Below are positions 22,170 through 32,814 of a stretch of DNA of 64,000 nt, piece after piece. Position numbers and translations under genes: made by a program. The notes beneath the pieces were generated by a model that was given only the letters and a program-made list of their open reading frames with translations, was not told where the DNA came from and ran no database searches. Origin of the DNA: Akebia trifoliata (Eukaryota > Streptophyta > Magnoliopsida > Ranunculales > Lardizabalaceae); NCBI GenBank assembly GCA_017979445.1, contig CM030708.1, positions 29,917,613-29,981,612 on the forward strand, read 5' to 3'. Each line of letters starts with the position of its first letter. The stretch's first letter is position 1.

Positions 22170-23318
22170 TATAGATGTGAAGACAGGGATATTGGAACCC
22201 TTTGAATCTGAGGGCTGATGTGGCCGGCACTCATGGATTCGCATCCCCTATGATGCGAAGCATCCACACCAATCTCACTTTCCTTGATGTATCAGTTTGA
22301 TATGCTGTTGGCAACAAGTTAGTGGTGACACCACAGCTAGAAGTGTCTGTTTCAGGGCATTTTATCTGAATAGGCTGATTTCTGGCCTTTGGATCACTTG
22401 CATGTTCAACTTGATGATCTAATTGTTACGACTAGAGTTGTACATCATTTTGATCAATTCAATGTTCAACTATTGGTTTATTGTTAAGTTGTGTCTTATC
22501 TCCTGTCACACATGCGAATTTGGTTACCAAAATCAAACTCCCCCAATAACAAATCTCAATCAATTCCTAAAGTCGACAATAAACCCTAAGAAGGTGTGGA
22601 AAGCAAGTGCACGAAACAAGAAAGAATGGACACAAGATGTAAGTGGTTCACACACAAATGGGGTTACTTCAACAAACAAATTGATAGTAGAAATCCACTA
22701 ATTAAGATAAAGGTTACATAAGCGTAGATCAATACTTATCTTCCACACTCCCATGAAATCCGCCAAACTATCTACAATCGACTCACACAAAAACCTAAAC
22801 AAGTAACCTCGCCTTCATTCATGTCACAAACCCCGGGATCATGACTGCATTGTCCTTTTGCAGATCTCTTGCATCCGTCATTTATGGGTGTAACTGTTGA
22901 TGAAGCTGATTTTGTAAATTCAATGCAGCCATAATTATCTGTTCTTCTTGCATTTTCATCGATATAGTCTTCAACCAAAGGTGTCTATTGTGTTGTGTGA
23001 GTGTCTTCAACTGTAAAGAACTGAAATATTTTTATATTTGCTTTTCCTTGTGCATATAAATACTCTGTCTATCAAAATGTATTGAAGAAGAAAAACTCCC
23101 AACTTGCCGTCAAAACCTCCATGAACTGCAAACTGATTCAGCAAACTAGCGAACAAGCTTGAACCATTTTTATTTCAATATCACCAACAATTGTAAACAT
23201 TCTAACTTCTAACACAATTTAATTTACTTTGTTTGCTTTATTTATTGCTTTTATGTTATAATGGATTATTGTTGTTGGGTAAATGTTATTGATAATTGGT
23301 TCTTACCTGTCCTTTAAG
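22170..23318. other. Gene-free interval upstream of the seven-domain gene
   Basis: No gene was recognised. The interval ends in TCTTACCTGTCCTTTAAG just before the ATG at 23319, an acceptor-like site. AAGTGGTTCACACACAAA near 22640 could be LTR debris. Confidence 0.35.
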
Positions 23319-25527
23319 ATGAAGATATATTTGAAGGTAATGAAAACCGTTGCCCTGGGAGTGAAGAGCTCCGACACAGTTGAGGATGTCAAAGCTAAAT
23401 TCTGTGATACAGAGGGTGTTTCAAAAAACCTTCAAAAGCTATTTTTTGCTGGAAATTATCTCAAGAGTAGTAAAAAATTGGTGGATTATGACATAAAGAA
23501 TGGCTCAACAGTCCATATGTATCTCTATTCAGGAGCTCGAATGCAAATACATATAAAGGCATCACAAATTGGAAAGACAATTACTCTCGATGTGAATAAC
23601 TGGGACACTGTTCTTAATGTCAAGGCCAAGATTCAAGAAGAGGAGGGAATTCATATCTATCAACAGACCCTCATTTACATGGGAAAACAACTCGAGGACA
23701 CCCAAACTTTGGTGACTTATAACATTCAGATGGGATCGAACCTATCTGTAGTCTTTTGTACCGAAGACATGATGCAAATATTTGTTACGTTGCCTAGCAG
23801 AGAAACTATTGAACTTGGAGTGAAACTTTGGTATACTGTTGAGAATGTTAAGACCATGATCGAGTGCATGGTTGGTGTCCCAGCACACCAACAGAGGCTC
23901 TTATTTAATGGGAAGCTTCTAGAAGATGATCATACCTTGGCAGGCTGCAACATACATACGAAGGAAATATTGTTCTTGGTTGTTGGTATGCAGATACACG
24001 TGAGGAAACCAACTGCGGAGAGCATTACACTCATGGTGGAGAGCTCTGACATGCTCACTAATGTGAAAACAAAGATTTACGACAAGGAGGGTATCTTACC
24101 TGACTGGCAGACTCTCATTTTCTCTGGGAAGCATCTTGAGGATGGCAAAACATTAGCGGACTATAACATTCAGGAGGATTCTAAATTGAATTTGATCATC
24201 TGTCGTAATGATAGGATGCAGATTTTTGTGAAGTGCTGGACAGGGAAGACGATCACACTTGATGTTGCTAGGTCTGACACCCTTGGTGATGTGAAGATTA
24301 AGATTCAAGAAAAGGAGGGGATGTCACCAGGTCGTCAAAAGCTTAACTATGCTGGTAAGCAGCTCAAAGTTGATCGTACCCTTGCAGATTACAATATCCA
24401 AAGAGAGTCCACTCTTCACCTTGTCCCTTCTATCAATGGTAATTATGTTTAGTTTCATTGGTTGTTTTGTTCTTTTATTTTTTTTCTGTAATTTGATGCA
24501 CTTGTGAATGGTTTAATTAGTGTTTTCGTCAAAAGCTTAAATGGGTTGGATTTTATCCAAAATCCGAGTGAGCCGAAATCTGAATTTAGCGGGTTTGGGT
24601 CCATGGAGTAGATCCGAATAAAAAATTGGTCGAATATGGTTTGACCTCCCATGACCTGAGTTGGATACGGATTCATCCATGTATCCACTAGATCCAAATT
24701 ATATATTGCTTTAAACTTTATCTTTTTTTATGTTTTTCAAAATATCCTTGTCTACTCCTTTAATATAACATAAATTCTTATAAAATAATTTTATTTTGAC
24801 TTGATCTGATCCAAATCACCAGATCGGATCTGGATTAAGTGAAATCAAAATGATTTGGATATGGTTTATCTAGTAGGATCCGATTCAGATTCGGATCCAG
24901 ATAAAGAAATTCGGATCTGAATGTGGATATAGTCAAATTCAAACCGAATCTGACCCATTTCAAGTCCTAGCCCCGTGAGGCTTTGATACTATCGATTTTG
25001 CTTTCTCTTGATTATTAATTGTGTGTTTTTTTAGTTGGGTTAAATGTGTGGAGTCCTTGTCATTCTTTTATGCAGAAGACACATTGCAAATATCTGTTAA
25101 TATACCAGAAGGGAAAACTATCAAATTAGAAGTGAAACCATGGTGTACTGTTGCGATTGTCAAGACTATGATTTTTAATGAGGTGGGGATCCTAGCACAC
25201 TTGCAGAGGCTCTTCTTTGAGGGGACGCAGCTGAAGGATCATTTCATCTTGGCAGACTTCAAAACCAAGAAGGTGACATTGTCTATGACAGTCCTTGACA
25301 TGCAGATATTCGTGGAGACACTGACGGGGAAGAAGATTTCACTTGGACTAGAGAGATCGGATACCACTGATGATGTGAAGACTATGATTCAAGACATGGA
25401 GGGGATCCCTCCGGATCAGCAGAAGCTCTTCTTTGCTGGGAAATATCTCAAGAGTGGTGACACCCTTGTCCAAAACAATGTCCAGAACAATGACACTATT
25501 CGACTCCGTGGCCATCGTCGTCGATAG
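23319..25527 (+). CDS. Ubiquitin-like polyprotein, seven domains by splicing of 23319-24438 to 25076-25527
   Basis: Exon 23319-24438 holds five domains starting [36 protein letters not shown] and [16 protein letters not shown]. Without splicing it would stop at 24452. A GT at 24439 (CAATG|GTAATT) and an AG at 25075 (TTTTATGCAG) join it in frame to 25076-25527, giving 523 residues (1572 nt). The second exon has no ATG of its own at its domain start. It adds two domains, [11 protein letters not shown] and [15 protein letters not shown]. The last keeps [13 protein letters not shown] and ends IRLRGHRRR, close to but lacking the RLRGG end of ubiquitin. No internal Gly-Gly is seen, so a single uncleaved chain is expected. 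An added 16-residue N-terminus from 15024-15071 is possible. No frame defect was seen; function unknown. Confidence 0.75.
24535..24975. repeat. GATCC-rich insert within the intron
   Basis: Bounded by AAATGGGTTGGATT and AATCTGACCCATTT inverted ends. The interior is dense in GGATCCGA, CGGATCTGGA and related words. It occupies most of the 637-base intron of the seven-domain gene. Confidence 0.5.
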
Positions 25528-25689
25528 TGATCATTTGTAGTTTTTGAAAACCCAAGCAGATCAATTAGTTTTGTTTAGTGGCCATTATTACAATGTGATA
25601 ATTGTGATAATGCTTCTTTTGATAACTGGGTATTTATAGTTTACTTGGGGTGAACCGTGAACATCTTGTTGTATAGAATTCTGCTTCCC

Positions 25690-26006
25690 TTCAGGGGTTA
25701 TATTTCAATGTTGAGAATGGTAAAAAAAAATAGTCGATTATGACCTGAAATGTCTCAACAACCCATACGATTCCCCTTTCAGGAGTTGGAATGCAAATAC
25801 ATATAAAGGCATCACAGATTGGAAAGACAATTTTACTTGATGTGAACAATGGGGACACCATTCTTAAGGTCAAGGCCAAGATTCAGGATGAAGAAGGAAT
25901 CCCGATCAACCCATATTCACTTTTTAACATCAACAAACAACTCGAGGACAGAAAAATGTTGTCTGCCTATAACATTCAGATTGGATCCACTCTCTATGCT
26001 GCATAA
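25690..26006 (+). pseudogene. Ubiquitin-like fragment (end of domain 1 plus domain 2)
   Basis: The end of domain 1 is present but broken (TATTTCAATGTTGAGAATGG, then an A-run frameshift). Domain 2 is open from ATG 25791 as 71 residues, [12 protein letters not shown] to IGSTLYAA, and stops where domain 3 should begin. Domain 2 is closest to that of the pseudogene at 9.5 kb. Expression as a single-domain protein is possible but not supported by any visible promoter. Confidence 0.75.
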
Positions 26007-26350
26007 TCTTTTGTAATGCAGACAAACAGGGACTTTATTTTTCTGGTAGACAGAAGGATGGTAAAGCCATTGAAGGCTAATGTGGTATAAATTATCCCTA
26101 GCAGACTACACTGTCTGATTTTATAATTTCCAGGATGATAGAGTTGGCTTAGGCCCTTTTCATATTGCAATATGATTGGGTCTTTTATCGGAATCTATTT
26201 TTATATGGAGGTTCTATATGCCAAATCTGAATAAACGAAATTGCACTGCAACTACAACCATCAAGTATCTCTCTGGAAAAATAAGGAACTGCCTAACTAT
26301 GTTAGTTTGGTTAGTCCTCCCCTCATATTTATTTGAGTAGGGATCCAGAA

Positions 26351-26687
26351 CGGTGTCCCCTTCCTAACCAAGGTCAGGTGGCACCCCATTTTATGACATT
26401 TGGCATTTTTTTTTTTTTTTTTTGAACCTACGTACCAAAAGTCAAGAGTGTTTTGATAACTAGTATCCACTAGATCTAAGGTCTTGAAAAAAAAAGTTAA
26501 ATCCAACGATTAGAAATTATTCTTAAGACAATGCTACTATCAATGGATGCACATCACCAATCAAACTTATCTTGTGTGTGGATTCACCAAGGGATGGAAT
26601 TACGTATCCATACGGTCAGTGGGTCACTAAAAATGCCACGTGGCATAAAATGGGGTGCCACCTAACCTTGATTAGGTATAGCGACAC
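26351..26687. repeat. MITE family E, about 340 bp
   Basis: The first and last roughly 58 bases form an inverted repeat: AGGTGGCACCCCATTTTATG on the left pairs with CATAAAATGGGGTGCCACCT on the right, extended by AACCAAGGTC and AACCTTGATT. The ends are GGTGTCCC and AGCGACAC. Confidence 0.75.
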
Positions 26688-26689
26688 TA

Positions 26690-26847
26690 ATTGAAATCAA
26701 TTCACACATTACTGGTGTGAATGAGTTTACAGAGCCATAGATGCTTTTCATTGAGTTACGGGTGAAAAGCATCCATGACTCTTTGCACACCTCCACATGA
26801 GCAATGTATGAATCAATGTCAATTTTAATGTTACCCCAGCATGACTC
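26690..26847. repeat. Hairpin MITE family B
   Basis: Stem GAGCCATAGATGCTTTTC with GAAAAGCATCCATGACTC; right end GTTACCCCAGCATGACTC. The left end is cut by the neighbouring family E element. Confidence 0.7.
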
Positions 26848-26904
26848 ATTTATCCCCATATTTTTTTTTCTTACTGTTTTAAGAAAGTTAAAAACTACAA
26901 GAAT

Positions 26905-27012
26905 AATGCTGAAGTGATCTTAGGCTAGAATCTCATGTCATACTTCTTGATGTGAAAGTGTATGGAACCATAGATGCTTTTCATCGATGCTTGAGATCAC
27001 TCAAGCATGACT
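26905..27012. repeat. Hairpin MITE family B, internally deleted
   Basis: Left arm AATGCTGAAGTGATCTTAGG through GGAACCATAGATGCTTTTC is followed almost directly by the outer right arm TGAGATCACTCAAGCATGAC. The apex and inner right arm are missing. Confidence 0.65.
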
Positions 27013-28231
27013 AAAACTAAAAAAAAAAAAAAAAAAACTACTCAACAAAGACTAGTGGATTCTAAAAGATAATTTTGAGTGGAGGATAAAACACACATCA
27101 GGCCTTCAAGAATCATGGTCTAGATCAGATTTGAGGAAAAAATAAGTTAGTTTTGAACTTCGTCGAAGGCTTAGGTAATGTATAGTAATTGAACTTCCAA
27201 AAAAAGTGCCAAAAGTACGTAAACAAAAATACAAGTACTACTACTAGAGAAAAAAGTACAAGTACTGCTACTACTAGAGAGCATACCCTGAGATTTGCTG
27301 ATTAGAAAATTATTTGCTAACTTGATGAGTCAATGCAAGACGTTACGTGTATTAAATGATCAAATGTGATTGGTTAGTGAGAGAAAATTCAGTACACATG
27401 GGGTCGTGTGATTGGTTCATCAACTTAGTACATAACTTTCACAACTTTAAGGCACCTCTATTTTATCATATTTGGTCGAACCCTCATATTATTTTTACCT
27501 GAATCAAAGTGGGCCAGTTTATCAAATGGTTAACATCTTCATCATCATCATTCCAAACAGTTTGGAAAGCTGTATCCGACAAATAATTATAAACACACCC
27601 ACAAATTAATAAGGGCAACCCATAATATAACCAAATTTTTTGTCTTATATGAGTTAAAAATTCCTAAATGAGCTGAACTTTCGTGAGGATGATCTCTATA
27701 ATGAGTAAATCATCTTCACCGGAAGCCAGTTCATTTCACTGATTTACAAAATAAATGAGTGCTTTATGATTCTTGAACTTATTTTGATAGGGTTGGAAAT
27801 GTCGAAATAGACTGATTTTTAAAAATGGTGATATCTTCGTTATAGAGATCATTCTCACCAAAAACCATCTCATTCTAAAACTTTTAACTTATATAAAACA
27901 AAATAATTCGATTATTGTGTGAGTTGCCGTTATTAATTCATGAGGTGCTTTTATAATTACCTGTATCTGATATTTCCTTAATTTGATGGTAGTTTTTACA
28001 TTTTTTATTTCCGTGTTTGCAAAATAGAAAGGTTCAGTCCTCTGACCTTTTCCAACCCATTTCTCAACTCAAAATAAGTTTGTTACACACAGACCTGAAT
28101 TTCATAAATTCCGACACATTCTTTTACTATGTATTTTCTAAACTGTTAAAAATTGAAACATTTTCATACATCCAATAAGCTTATTTTAAGCCAAAATCAA
28201 CACAAAATGCAACAAAGAAAACATCGAAAAA
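27013..28231. other. Gene-free interval
   Basis: No gene was recognised. There is a poly-A run near 27019-27037 and short ACTACTAGAGA repeats near 27240-27280. Confidence 0.4.
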
Positions 28232-28726
28232 CACTGAGAATTTACGTGATTGGGCAGCATGCCTAGTCCACGGCTTGTCTAGATCAAAACACTATATAAT
28301 TAAAGAAGCTTACAGCACTAGAGATCTCTACTTGCTACACAACATGATAAACAGGCAAAAGCCTTTTCTCTATATAAAAGCCCTAATCACCTCACCCATA
28401 TATTTACCGGTACGAGAAATGTCCAAGATACCCCTGTACCCTATTTTGTATAGAAGCACCCAATACCCTATGATTTAGATGATTAGCGCATCAAGAAGTA
28501 TGAAAAAAAAAATCCCTCAAGAGACAAGATTTATGTGATTCAACAAAATTGCCTACATCCATGGGCAGACCATGAAAATTTCATACTGAAGAAGTCATGA
28601 AAAAAACATTATATATATATATATATATCTATCGTCCTAGGGGTTCATTCCCCTTGGGTGCCTACTGGTCCGAAGCCCCAACACTCTATGTAACCCAAGT
28701 CCTCCTACATACCTCAACATGTGGCA
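28232..28726. repeat. LTR-like debris with a (TA) microsatellite
   Basis: Two stretches, GAGAATTTACGTGATTGGGC then GCCTAGTCCACGG, and CAAGATTTATGTGATTCAAC then GCCTACATCCATGGGC, share the layout of a motif also seen at 29.92 and 32.16 kb. It is common inside LTRs of plant copia/TRIM elements. Ends were not delimited. An AT dinucleotide run lies at 28610-28629. Confidence 0.4.
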
Positions 28727-28729
28727 AAC

Positions 28730-29226
28730 TAATTTAAAAAATTTGGGAACAAGTTCGGTTATATAATGTACTATTTACCCAAAGAAGCTTTGCGCTGAGT
28801 TGGATTGGGGATTGCAGGGGAAACAATGTGCCCCTAATAGGTTTCTCAATTTCGTAACTATAAGCCATTTGCAAATATAGCATTTTGCGGGAAAAAAATG
28901 ATTTAGTTACAGTTTGGGTTAATTCCAAGTGCGTAAGTTTCGGATTGGGAAAATCTACGGTTTTATAACTAAGGACTGTAATCATTCTCATATATAGTGA
29001 AACTCTCATTTCTCTTCGGTGGACATAGGCATAGCCAAACCACGTAAAATCTTATGTTTTTTTTTTTTCCTAATCTGTACATTGCTCGATCCAGGGATCC
29101 ATATCACAAGTTAAGACTATTTATGCTCAAACATCAAACGTAGTTATTTTAGTTGTATTTTTTTTTTTTTGCATTGTTAGGTAGATATTCTAAACATAAT
29201 TTTAAGCTTGCTCTTCAATGTTACAG
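28730..29226. repeat. Duplicated 5' flank of a ubiquitin-like gene, copy 1
   Basis: CATTTGCAAATATAGCATTT, GTAATCATTCTCATATA and the region running into TTGTTAGGTA-type sequence also occur in order at 35140-35698, upstream of another copy. The duplication unit of the cluster therefore includes at least 500 bases of 5' flank. It ends in the acceptor AATGTTACAG. Confidence 0.55.
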
Positions 29227-30635
29227 ATGAAGTTATATTTAAAGGCAATGAAAACCATTGCCTTGGGAGTGAAGAGCTCCGACACAGTTGACGACGTCAA
29301 AGCCAAATTCTGCGAGATGTAAAACATTTCGAAAAGCCTTCAAGAGCTATTTTTCGCTGGCTGATTATCTCAAGAATGGTAAAAAATTAGTTGATTGTGA
29401 CATAAAGAATGGCTCAACAGTCCATATGTTTCTCAATTCGGGAGCTAGAATGCAGATACATATAAAGCTGACAAAATACAGAAAGCCGCTTCTACTTGAT
29501 GTGAGTTACTTTGACACTATCATAAGGTCAAGGACATGATTCGGGACAAGGAGAAAGTCCCAATCAGCCAACAAACAATGGCAAAAAACTCAAAGATAAC
29601 CAAACTTTGGCAGCTTGTAACATTTAGACAGGATCCACTCTCTACGTGGTCCTTTGTGAGAATGACAAGAGGCTAATATTTGTTACAATGCCATCAAGGG
29701 AAACCATCGAACTAGAAGTGAATGCTGTGTATGTGAACACCCTTGTGGAGCTCACTTAATAATTTGGTCAAACATTTATTGGGTACTTAACCAAATACCT
29801 TATATATTATGCCTTCCAAAACCTTGTTTAGGCAATGAAGAGTAGCCCAACTAATAGTAACAAATGCAAAAAAGATAAATAACCATACAAAGAAAAAAGT
29901 AAGAACACAATACTCACAACACGAGATTTTACATGGTTCACCCAAAAGTTACGTTCACGGAGGTATGAGCGTTGGAACTCGATTTCACTATGAAGAAAAA
30001 GGGGCAAATCGATACAAGGACTCCATTTATCAATTAGATTCACCTTCTTCTAGATCTCAATCTTCCACCTCTCCTCTCTTGGGTTTCTTTCTTTCTCTAC
30101 TCTCTTCTTTAGGAGAGACATAGATTTGAAGGTAGACTTCATACAACAAAAGAACAAAATTCTTTTTAGAAGCACCACATAAGTGGGTCACTTACATAAG
30201 TTACAAGCCCAACCCAAATTACCTTGGACCGACCCAATAAATACACACACTTGGACTGGGCCTAATTGCTTTTTGAGCTATACTTCAACAGTAAAATCAT
30301 ATTATTCGGCTGAAACAGTCAAGACCATGATTGAGAGCATGGTGGGGGTCAAAAGCTGGACGATGATGAGACCCTTGAAGGGTACAATGAAAACAAGGAG
30401 CTGACATTGGTTCTGCACATTAAAATACAGATATTGGTGGAGACATTGAATGGAAAGAGGATCTCTCTACAAGTATGGAGTTGTCATACCAATTAAAGAT
30501 GTGAAGGTTAAGACTCAAGACAAGGAGGGGATCCCACCGGATCAGCTGAGGCTCAAGTTTCTTGGGAAGCGGCTCGATGACAATTTTACAATTGCAGATT
30601 ACAATATTGAAAAGGAATCCACCCTTACCCTTTGA
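29227..30635 (+). pseudogene. Ubiquitin-like polyprotein pseudogene, split by an LTR insertion
   Basis: Domain 1 starts MKLYLKAMKTIALG and is stopped by TAA within GAGATGTAAAAC. Frameshifts follow in domains 1 and 2. Domain 3 begins (ETIELEVN) and is interrupted from about 29732 to 30290. It then resumes (ETVKTMIESMVGV), and domain 4 runs to ESTLTL with [18 protein letters not shown], close to ubiquitin. All four domains are present, so this was a full copy that decayed. Confidence 0.8.
29732..30290. mobile_element. Probable solo LTR or TRIM inside the pseudogene
   Basis: About 559 bases from TGTGAACACCCTTGTGG to ATACTTCAACA (TG and CA ends) interrupt ubiquitin-like domain 3. The interior contains CACGAGATTTTACATGGTTC and TACGTTCACGGAGG, the LTR motif seen elsewhere. 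The right junction is uncertain, because about 15 unexplained bases precede the resumed coding sequence. Confidence 0.5.
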
Positions 30636-31152
30636 TGATCATTGGTGGCGGTTCTCAAGTGTATGATTGTGCATTTTCCATGTAATTCATTTTTCTCTCC
30701 AAAATAATTTTTCACCCTGACTGAGAAAAATGTTTTCTCAGTCCACCTCTGCAGGAAATCGATTCTCCTACTTCCGAATGTTATTCTCTCGTGCATAACA
30801 CCACCCTAAAAAGTAAAAACCGACTCTCTTTTTAGCATTTTCCGGGGGTTACAATCAGTGGAAATCATTTTCCCAAGAAGTTTGTATTGAGGTTCAAACA
30901 GACTAGTCCTTAGCATCTTTTGCTGGCCATTTAGTTTGACCATTATTACCATATCGGATGTTTAAGAACTCCATTTGATACTTGTTCAACTGATTTCTTT
31001 TGTTAAATGATATTAAATAGTTTACTTGGGCTGAAACTTGGATCTTTTTTTAAAGAAGTTTTTTTTACCTTTCAGTTGTTTCTCAAGCAAGACCCCAATA
31101 AAGGGACATTTAGTCTTCTAATTAATAATTATGTTGCTTTGATGTTTTCCAG
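30636..31152. repeat. 3' flank shared with 43.8-44.25 kb
   Basis: Words such as AAGAACTCCATTTGATACTT, AAATAGTTTACTTGGG, CCTTTCAGTTGTTTCTC and CAAGACC recur in order at 44030-44240 downstream of another ubiquitin-like fragment. This shows that the 3' flank was duplicated with the genes. Confidence 0.6.
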
Positions 31153-31266
31153 GGTGAAGCATATAAATTCTTTTGGCCAGACCAGTCCGAATTCGTGAGA
31201 ATGGCAGCTCGATTTGGGGCCACAATTCTACCATTTGGAGTTGTTGAAGAAGATGACATTACACTA
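31153..31266 (+). pseudogene. Orphan exon of a phytyl-ester-synthase/DAG-acyltransferase-like gene
   Basis: The 114-nt open exon, with TTTTCCAG acceptor and GTAAGC donor, encodes YKFFWPDQSEFVRMAARFGA and then TILPFGVVEEDD. This strongly resembles the conserved FWP-x-QSEFVRMAARFGATI-x-PFG region of plant PES1/PES2 (esterase/lipase/thioesterase family) acyltransferases. Both splice sites look usable, but I see no neighbouring exons on either side before other repeats and ubiquitin-like copies. It is most likely a relocated gene fragment. Confidence 0.7.
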
Positions 31267-32023
31267 GTAAGCTCGCGTATATTTGCACCTCAATGAATCC
31301 ATGGGAATTTTGGAAATTTATCTGCTTGATAATTTTGGATTTGTTCAAACCTTTATTTTTCCATTGTTGTTGATCTGATGGAATACTCATACTGTTCAGA
31401 AGTATCCTTTTCAAAGAGATTTTAAAATGTGTTGATTCCTCCTCTCCTTTCAAATCATCATAATTAATGTTTCTTTGAATTCTATAGTTATCTGATTTTC
31501 AAATTTAGCTTCGCAATACCAAACGGGTCCCACACATTTAAGAGTTTTTAGTGGTAAAACCACCAAAAGCATGGTTGAATCATGATATCATACACCACCT
31601 AAGTTACTGCCCAAAAATTGGGGGTATTTTGAAAGAAAACCCACCCCATTCAGGGTTGATTAAGTGTTTTTCTTTATTTTTAAAGGTTACATAATCCCAC
31701 ATTTATTTAAGTTTGTCTAATTTTGTAGAAATCCTTTCCAAGCTTATTTTAGGAGTGTTTTTATCCTTAAAAAATAGAGTTATACTACATTTGAGAGTAA
31801 TATAACATTAGAATCCTAAAACTTTCTTTTGACCTTCCTTTCTAGGATCTAAGTTAAATTTAAATTTAAACTGTCCACCAGAGAAACAAACCCCAATACA
31901 GGAAAAACCCAACCTGTACATCAAAATACAGGGACCAGGTGATAAAATACCATCTCGGTATCTTTTGTGAATGAGTGGAATTTTCAATGTGAATCATCCA
32001 TAACGATGACTCGTATTTTCAAA
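31267..32023. other. Gene-free interval
   Basis: I looked for the next acyltransferase exon (continuing after VVEEDD) and did not find one. No other gene was recognised. Confidence 0.4.
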
Positions 32024-32523
32024 ATGAGTCGTGTAGAGTGACTTCAAGCTGGAACCTCATATCACACTTCTTCACGTGAAAGTGGTTGAGAACTGTTAGA
32101 AAAAACCCTTAGATCTGAAGTATAAATCAACAAGAACACAAATAATCTTAAAAACACAAGATATACGTGATTCGGTCAAAGCAACGACCTACGTTCACGG
32201 GCGAAAACAGCGATTTCACCATCATAATAAAAAAATAACAGGGTTACAATTTCTCTGCCTCTCGTATCTCTCTCTAACTCCCTTAGGATTTCATTTCTTA
32301 CCTTTTATATACTTATAAAGAGGGTAAACGGATCGAATCCAAATCCAAATTGAATGGGTCCAATATTTTGGCCAGGCGAGAAAAATAGAAGACATAACCC
32401 AACAAGAACCATAAATGCTTTTTCACTCATGTATCTCGGTGAAAAGCATCTATGGTTCTCGTTCACTTTCATGTGAAGAAGTGCAATATGAGGTTCTAGC
32501 CTGAGGTCACTTCGGCATTATTC
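32024..32523. repeat. Hairpin MITE family B, split by a solo LTR
   Basis: Left arm ATGAGTCGTGTAGAGTGACT to TTCACGTGAAAGTGG and right arm AGAACCATAAATGC to GAGGTCACTTCGGCATTATT would pair if the 311-base insert at 32094-32404 were removed. The apex is CACTCATGTATCTCGGTG. Confidence 0.8.
32094..32404. mobile_element. Solo LTR nested in a hairpin MITE
   Basis: 311 bases with TGTTAG and AACA ends, flanked by an exact 5-bp duplication AGAAC (32089-32093 and 32405-32409). It contains ACAAGATATACGTGATTCGG and CCTACGTTCACGGGCG. No interior domain is left, as expected after LTR-LTR recombination. Confidence 0.85.
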
Positions 32524-32814
32524 TTTGAAAATATTGGCTCAGTGGAAAGTCTCTAGTCTACATAAGTGAATTTAACTAATAGAACAACCTAAAAACAAAC
32601 ACCAGTTCAATGGCTATTACAGGTTCCTTAAGAAGCAAACTAAATTTTCCCAAAATTATGGGCGGAGCTGGTGCAACTGTTGGTCAGACGTATCAAAGCG
32701 AGTCTCTAAATACACTAGAGTTCCTTACATTGTAACATAATAGAGCAACAAAGACACTACAGAAAATCACTGTCTTGAGATTTTAAGAAGCAAAATAGAG
32801 CGTACAACTGATTA

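Noticed and set aside
22423..22701. 92-codon plus-strand frame upstream of the seven-domain gene
   Set aside because: No start-context support, no family resemblance, and it lies in repeat-like sequence.
25021..25075. Treating the two-domain stretch to 25527 as a separate gene
   Set aside because: It lacks an ATG at the domain start, and the acceptor at 25075 joins it in frame to the upstream five-domain exon.
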